From the NCBI GenBank assembly GCA_016801885.1, contig CM028896.1:558001-622000 (forward strand): 64,000 nucleotides of DNA, written 5' to 3'. A program made the position numbers and the translations under genes. The notes beneath the pieces are model-generated. The model saw only the letters and a program-made list of their open reading frames with translations. It searched no databases and was not told the origin of the DNA. Shown here piece after piece: positions 60,601 to 64,000 of this stretch (position 1 is the stretch's first letter; the number at the start of each line of letters is the position of its first letter). The DNA comes from Toxotes chatareus. Taxonomy: Eukaryota; Chordata; Actinopteri; Toxotidae.

Positions 60601-63600
60601 GAACAGATAACATTTCCCCCCAAAATTCTGCCACACTGCCGGACAGACTAAACATACAGGAGAAATCACAAAGCTCCAGCTGCAGCAGAGACCTTGGCCA
60701 GTGTATGTTTCTTAGTGATCTGTGAGTTGGATAAACACCTCCACATGTGGTCCTTTAGTTCAGGTCTGTAAAGGGATTTCTGGAAGCTGCTCGTCATTCT
60801 GTTAATGAGGATTAGACATCCAGGACAAACAGATTGGAATAAGACTGAACAACACGTCAACTCTGCCAGTCCTTGGCCTGTCAAGTGACTTTGCAATGGA
60901 AAATGTTCTCTCTACAGTTTTGCATGTTGTTTTAGCGTTTTTTTTTTTTAAAATACTTTCATCAATGCTGCTTCAACGACACGTACATGCATCACATTTT
61001 AGTTTCTTGTTTTTGTTCTTTACAGGAAGGACACGCCAAGGGAAAGCTTCAGTATCTGCATCACACCAAGGAGAGTGGGGGAGATCATTCTGGTCAAGTC
61101 TATTGTCTGTCCTGGTCTCATAGTCGAGTTCAAGTCAAGACAGAGTCAAAAGCTGATAGCTTAACTTACCTTGCTTCAGAATTTGGCAAATTTCACTCAG
61201 GGAGGGCTCACCTTTTATTATGAGGTGAACTGTCCCTGTCCTGTGCCACTTAGTTGTTTTTTATGGGCACACATTGTTTTCTTTTTAACTTCTGCTGCTG
61301 TTCTAATTTGCTTCCAAGTAATATTCTTTCTTTTCTTTGACAGGTTGCCTGTAAATGGACCAAATAATTACTGCTTAATTGTCCACTTCTACGTTAATTA
61401 GCACCTCCAGCTCTTTGGGTTTCTCTTGCTTCTTCTCCTTTCTTTCTTGCTCCAAGTGCACCACCAGGACCTTTTAAAGAAAGGCTGTTTGCCAAATTTG
61501 GTCAATTTGGGTGTTCTTTTATTAAATGAGCCCAGCTGTACGTGAGCGTCTGGGATTTAACGCTCCTGATAGCACACAGTTATGTCAGGTGAAATTTGGA
61601 ACTGGGCGTTAATTCACTTATTCTTAATGGCTTTGCCTTTTCAACAGGACTCAGTTAATGTCAGAGGAGACACAATAAGCATGTGAGAAAGAAGATTACA
61701 TCCTATTAAATATGTAAATGCAAAGTACTTCCACTTTTCCCATTCCTCTGCCGTGCACCTCTATGTGTCACTGATCATTCAGTTTCCCAGTTTTGCTCTC
61801 CTCATCACTACTGAAGCCTAATAGTCGCCATTACTGCTGAGTCATCATTGACAGTGTCATTATCACTTTAATTACGATCCTAATCATCAGCATCCACAGC
61901 TGATTTGATTTTCAGCTCATGACCTGGTGATGAGCTTTGTCGTGTTGTGTTCTGCTGGTGTATTTATCAGAGAGACACTGTTCCCTCACAACATTCAGTT
62001 TATTCTCTTTAAGCTATTCACTGATCTCTTGTGCTCAGTGGACAGTGTTTTTGTTGGCATTTTGTTGGCAGTCATTAAAAATGGATAAAAACACAATAGC
62101 AGATTACTTAAATTAAAATTTTAAATAAATGCATGAAATTTTCTAATTCCAATACTTCTTGGAAATTCCAAATTTTAATCTTTTTCAGCGTTATATATAT
62201 GTATAGGAACTTTCCCTCTGACTTGTTTCATTTAAGAACATGGCTTTTGTCTTGGTGGGAGCTTTATAATGGGCTCTATATCTCTTGAAATACTAAGAAC
62301 CAGCTGGAAGAGCCATTCAAAGTAATATCCTTGATCAATGGCAGGTATAATATCTTCAGTGTCACTTATAGTGTGTTGTCATGTTTTTTCTTTTTGAGTC
62401 AGTTCTGTGTATTTATGCAGAACAAAAGTTTTTTCTTTCTATAAGTTATAAAGGTAAAGTAATATTTTTCTCATTTCTTTTGCACCGACATAGTCAGACC
62501 GTTTATAGGCCTTTAATCATTCTTTTATTATGTCTGGACTTAACAGAAAACATGCTTTCTCATCAGCTGAAACGCTTGACTGGCATTCACATGGACACAT
62601 TATTTTCCTCTCAGGAATTTTTCCCTCCTGGCGACCTGGACAGACTCCTCCATACTCACAGGATGACCGATACCTGATCCCGTCCAGGAACCTCCGCGAT
62701 CTTCTTCCCAGCCAAAACGAACGCTCTGTTTAATGAATAAATAACGGTTCGGGCCCCGGTATGCCAGATCACAGGCGAACATGTTTTGAGTTAGTTCACG
62801 GCAGGAAGAGGCGACACAGATACTGCCGGAGAAATACGATGAGAGCAGGAATAACATTTACAGGGGAGGAGAACATCAGGGCAGGTTTTGGTAGAGCCCT
62901 CGCTCACATCAAGACAGAAGGGAAGGGTGTGTGTCTGATGAAGAATGTGGAACCAGGATCTGTTCAAATGGGCGATAGCTGTGGTCACTGGAGGAGAGAT
63001 GATCATTCACAGTATACTGCTCCATGCACAGAAATACTCAAGCACCCGAGAAGAGCTCACCCTAATATATTTCATGCTTAAATGTTGGTGGTTGTCGTTG
63101 CCGTTCAGTAAAAACCATATTACTTAGTATAACTGGTGCTTGTTTGGCTCAAACTTTAAAACCCACTGGATTATTTAAAAAAAAAAAATTGTTTTTCTTA
63201 TGTAATAAAAAGTTATTCAAAACATGTCATCTACAATATCAACAATTTGAAAGACTGCTGAGGTCAGAATCAGCCGTACTGATAAGGTCATATTTTTCTG
63301 GCATGTTTGGCCTGTTTTCAGATTTCTGTTGCTTCTTAAATCCAGTGACGGCACTTGTTGGTTTCAGATGTGGCAGTTTTGGTCTCCTCCTAGTCCATGA
63401 TGTGGTTTTGCCTCTTGCAACGATCCAAGGTTGTTTGATGAGTGTTTTGTCTAGACGTCTAATTTTCACACTGGTTTTTATGTTCTCCTTTTTGGATCCA
63501 AAAACTAAGCCTGTCTTTAATTCATAGGAAAAAAAACTGCCATTAGAGAAGAGAGAAGAATTTTATAGTAATCTATTGACTTTGTTGGGATCATCAGCCT

Positions 63601-64000
63601 GGATCAAAATGGTGGACCAACAGACAGACAGACTGACACTGTTGTTCCTATCGTTGTGCTGCTAGCCTGGCAAAAAATCTGTCAGCAGTGAGTAGGAAAG
63701 TCAGAGTTTTTGTTAAGGTAAAAGCTCAATGTACTCTCTAGGGCTTTTATCCAGCTTCTATCTGGCTGTGCTTTAACTTTCCAGTATTTTAGTTGAGTCC
63801 TGTGTCTCCTTTGACCAAAACTTGCGGTTGAAAAATGGATTTTTCTCAGTTTTCAGGAGACTTGCAAACATCTGGCTTTCAAGATGAAAACGCCTTTCAA
63901 AGACTAGCATCGAACATTTCCAGCACGCTGAGTGATTTGACTTGTTTAGATGTCCTCGTATTGGATATATGTATGTGTTTTGGAACCGAAGTCTGGAGGC
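57642..64000. other. Gene-poor region to window end
   Basis: No coding exon is supported. A LINE remnant is at about 59600-59760. A possible conserved noncoding segment with TGAGTCA and TAATTA sites lies near 61830-61935. Remaining ORFs are short and unrecognised. Confidence 0.45.
59598..59752 (+). mobile_element. Decayed LINE reverse-transcriptase 3' fragment
   Basis: One frame reads STRLDYSNGLVAQLQ, resembling the (S)RLDYCNSLL motif of CR1/L2/Rex-type LINE polymerases. Another frame then gives RERPLLAFKKNLKIWLLTKF and a stop, resembling the C-terminal SFKRHLKTHLF-type ending. It is a short, frameshifted relic. Confidence 0.5.

Noticed and set aside
62761..63081. 106-residue plus-strand ORF near the window end
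   Set aside because: No recognisable domain, no acceptor or donor context consistent with an exon, and no supporting neighbours.
1..64000. CRISPR arrays, operons, riboswitches, phage genes
   Set aside because: The sequence is vertebrate nuclear DNA with spliced genes; no direct-repeat and spacer arrays or bacterial gene layouts are present.

Overview
The window is vertebrate nuclear DNA, almost certainly from a teleost fish. It has small phase-consistent exons with GT/AG introns, a growth hormone receptor with the fish-type cysteine pattern, and fish-typical Tc1-like transposons, a Ty3/Gypsy element and LINE debris. There are no bacterial genes, operons or CRISPR arrays. Five protein-coding genes can be reconstructed exon by exon: ghr (GHR2-type, plus strand, 4663-13811), ccdc152 (plus, first exon 15983 or 16773 to 30727), nim1k (plus, 33132-35649), and two gadd45g-like genes arranged head to head (minus 38075-38774, plus 43037-43797). 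The order ghr - ccdc152 - nim1k matches the conserved neighbourhood of human 5p13-p12; the gadd45g-like pair is an addition relative to that human region.

Layout. 1-15.6 kb is ghr with long introns, a candidate noncoding first exon and a 3'UTR. 15.6-30.7 kb is ccdc152. Its promoter plus first coding exon is tandemly duplicated, its second intron holds a 6.2-kb Tc1-like element that itself contains a 4.6-kb Ty3/Gypsy retrotransposon (5-bp target duplication), and its seventh intron holds two Tc1-like elements of different families 79 bp apart. 30.7-33.1 kb is a short intergenic gap with no visible selenop. 33.1-36.1 kb is nim1k. 37.3-44.5 kb is the gadd45g-like locus. Exons 2-3, intron 2 and the 3'UTR of the two genes form about 975-bp inverted-repeat arms that are nearly identical, while their first exons and promoters are diverged. 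This pattern points to gene conversion. 44.5-64 kb is a gene-poor stretch with repeat relics and a few segments that look like conserved regulatory DNA.

Most interesting signal. The 3'UTRs of both gadd45g-like genes end in a series of hairpins with the same six-base loop (GTTTCA) and A/T-rich stems, followed by the poly(A) signal. One has a 12-bp perfect stem, another shows a compensatory A-T to G-C change, and one left-hand copy is degenerate. A further copy lies on the minus strand at about 41.74 kb, in what may be the 3'UTR of a decayed third gene. This looks like a repeated structured RNA element. An interferon-response-like DNA motif is the main alternative.

Functions. GHR is the cell-surface cytokine receptor for growth hormone (JAK2/STAT5), NIM1K is an AMPK-related kinase, GADD45 proteins are small stress and differentiation regulators, and CCDC152 is a coiled-coil protein of unclear role. 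Their clustering is ancestral linkage rather than an operon-like pathway.
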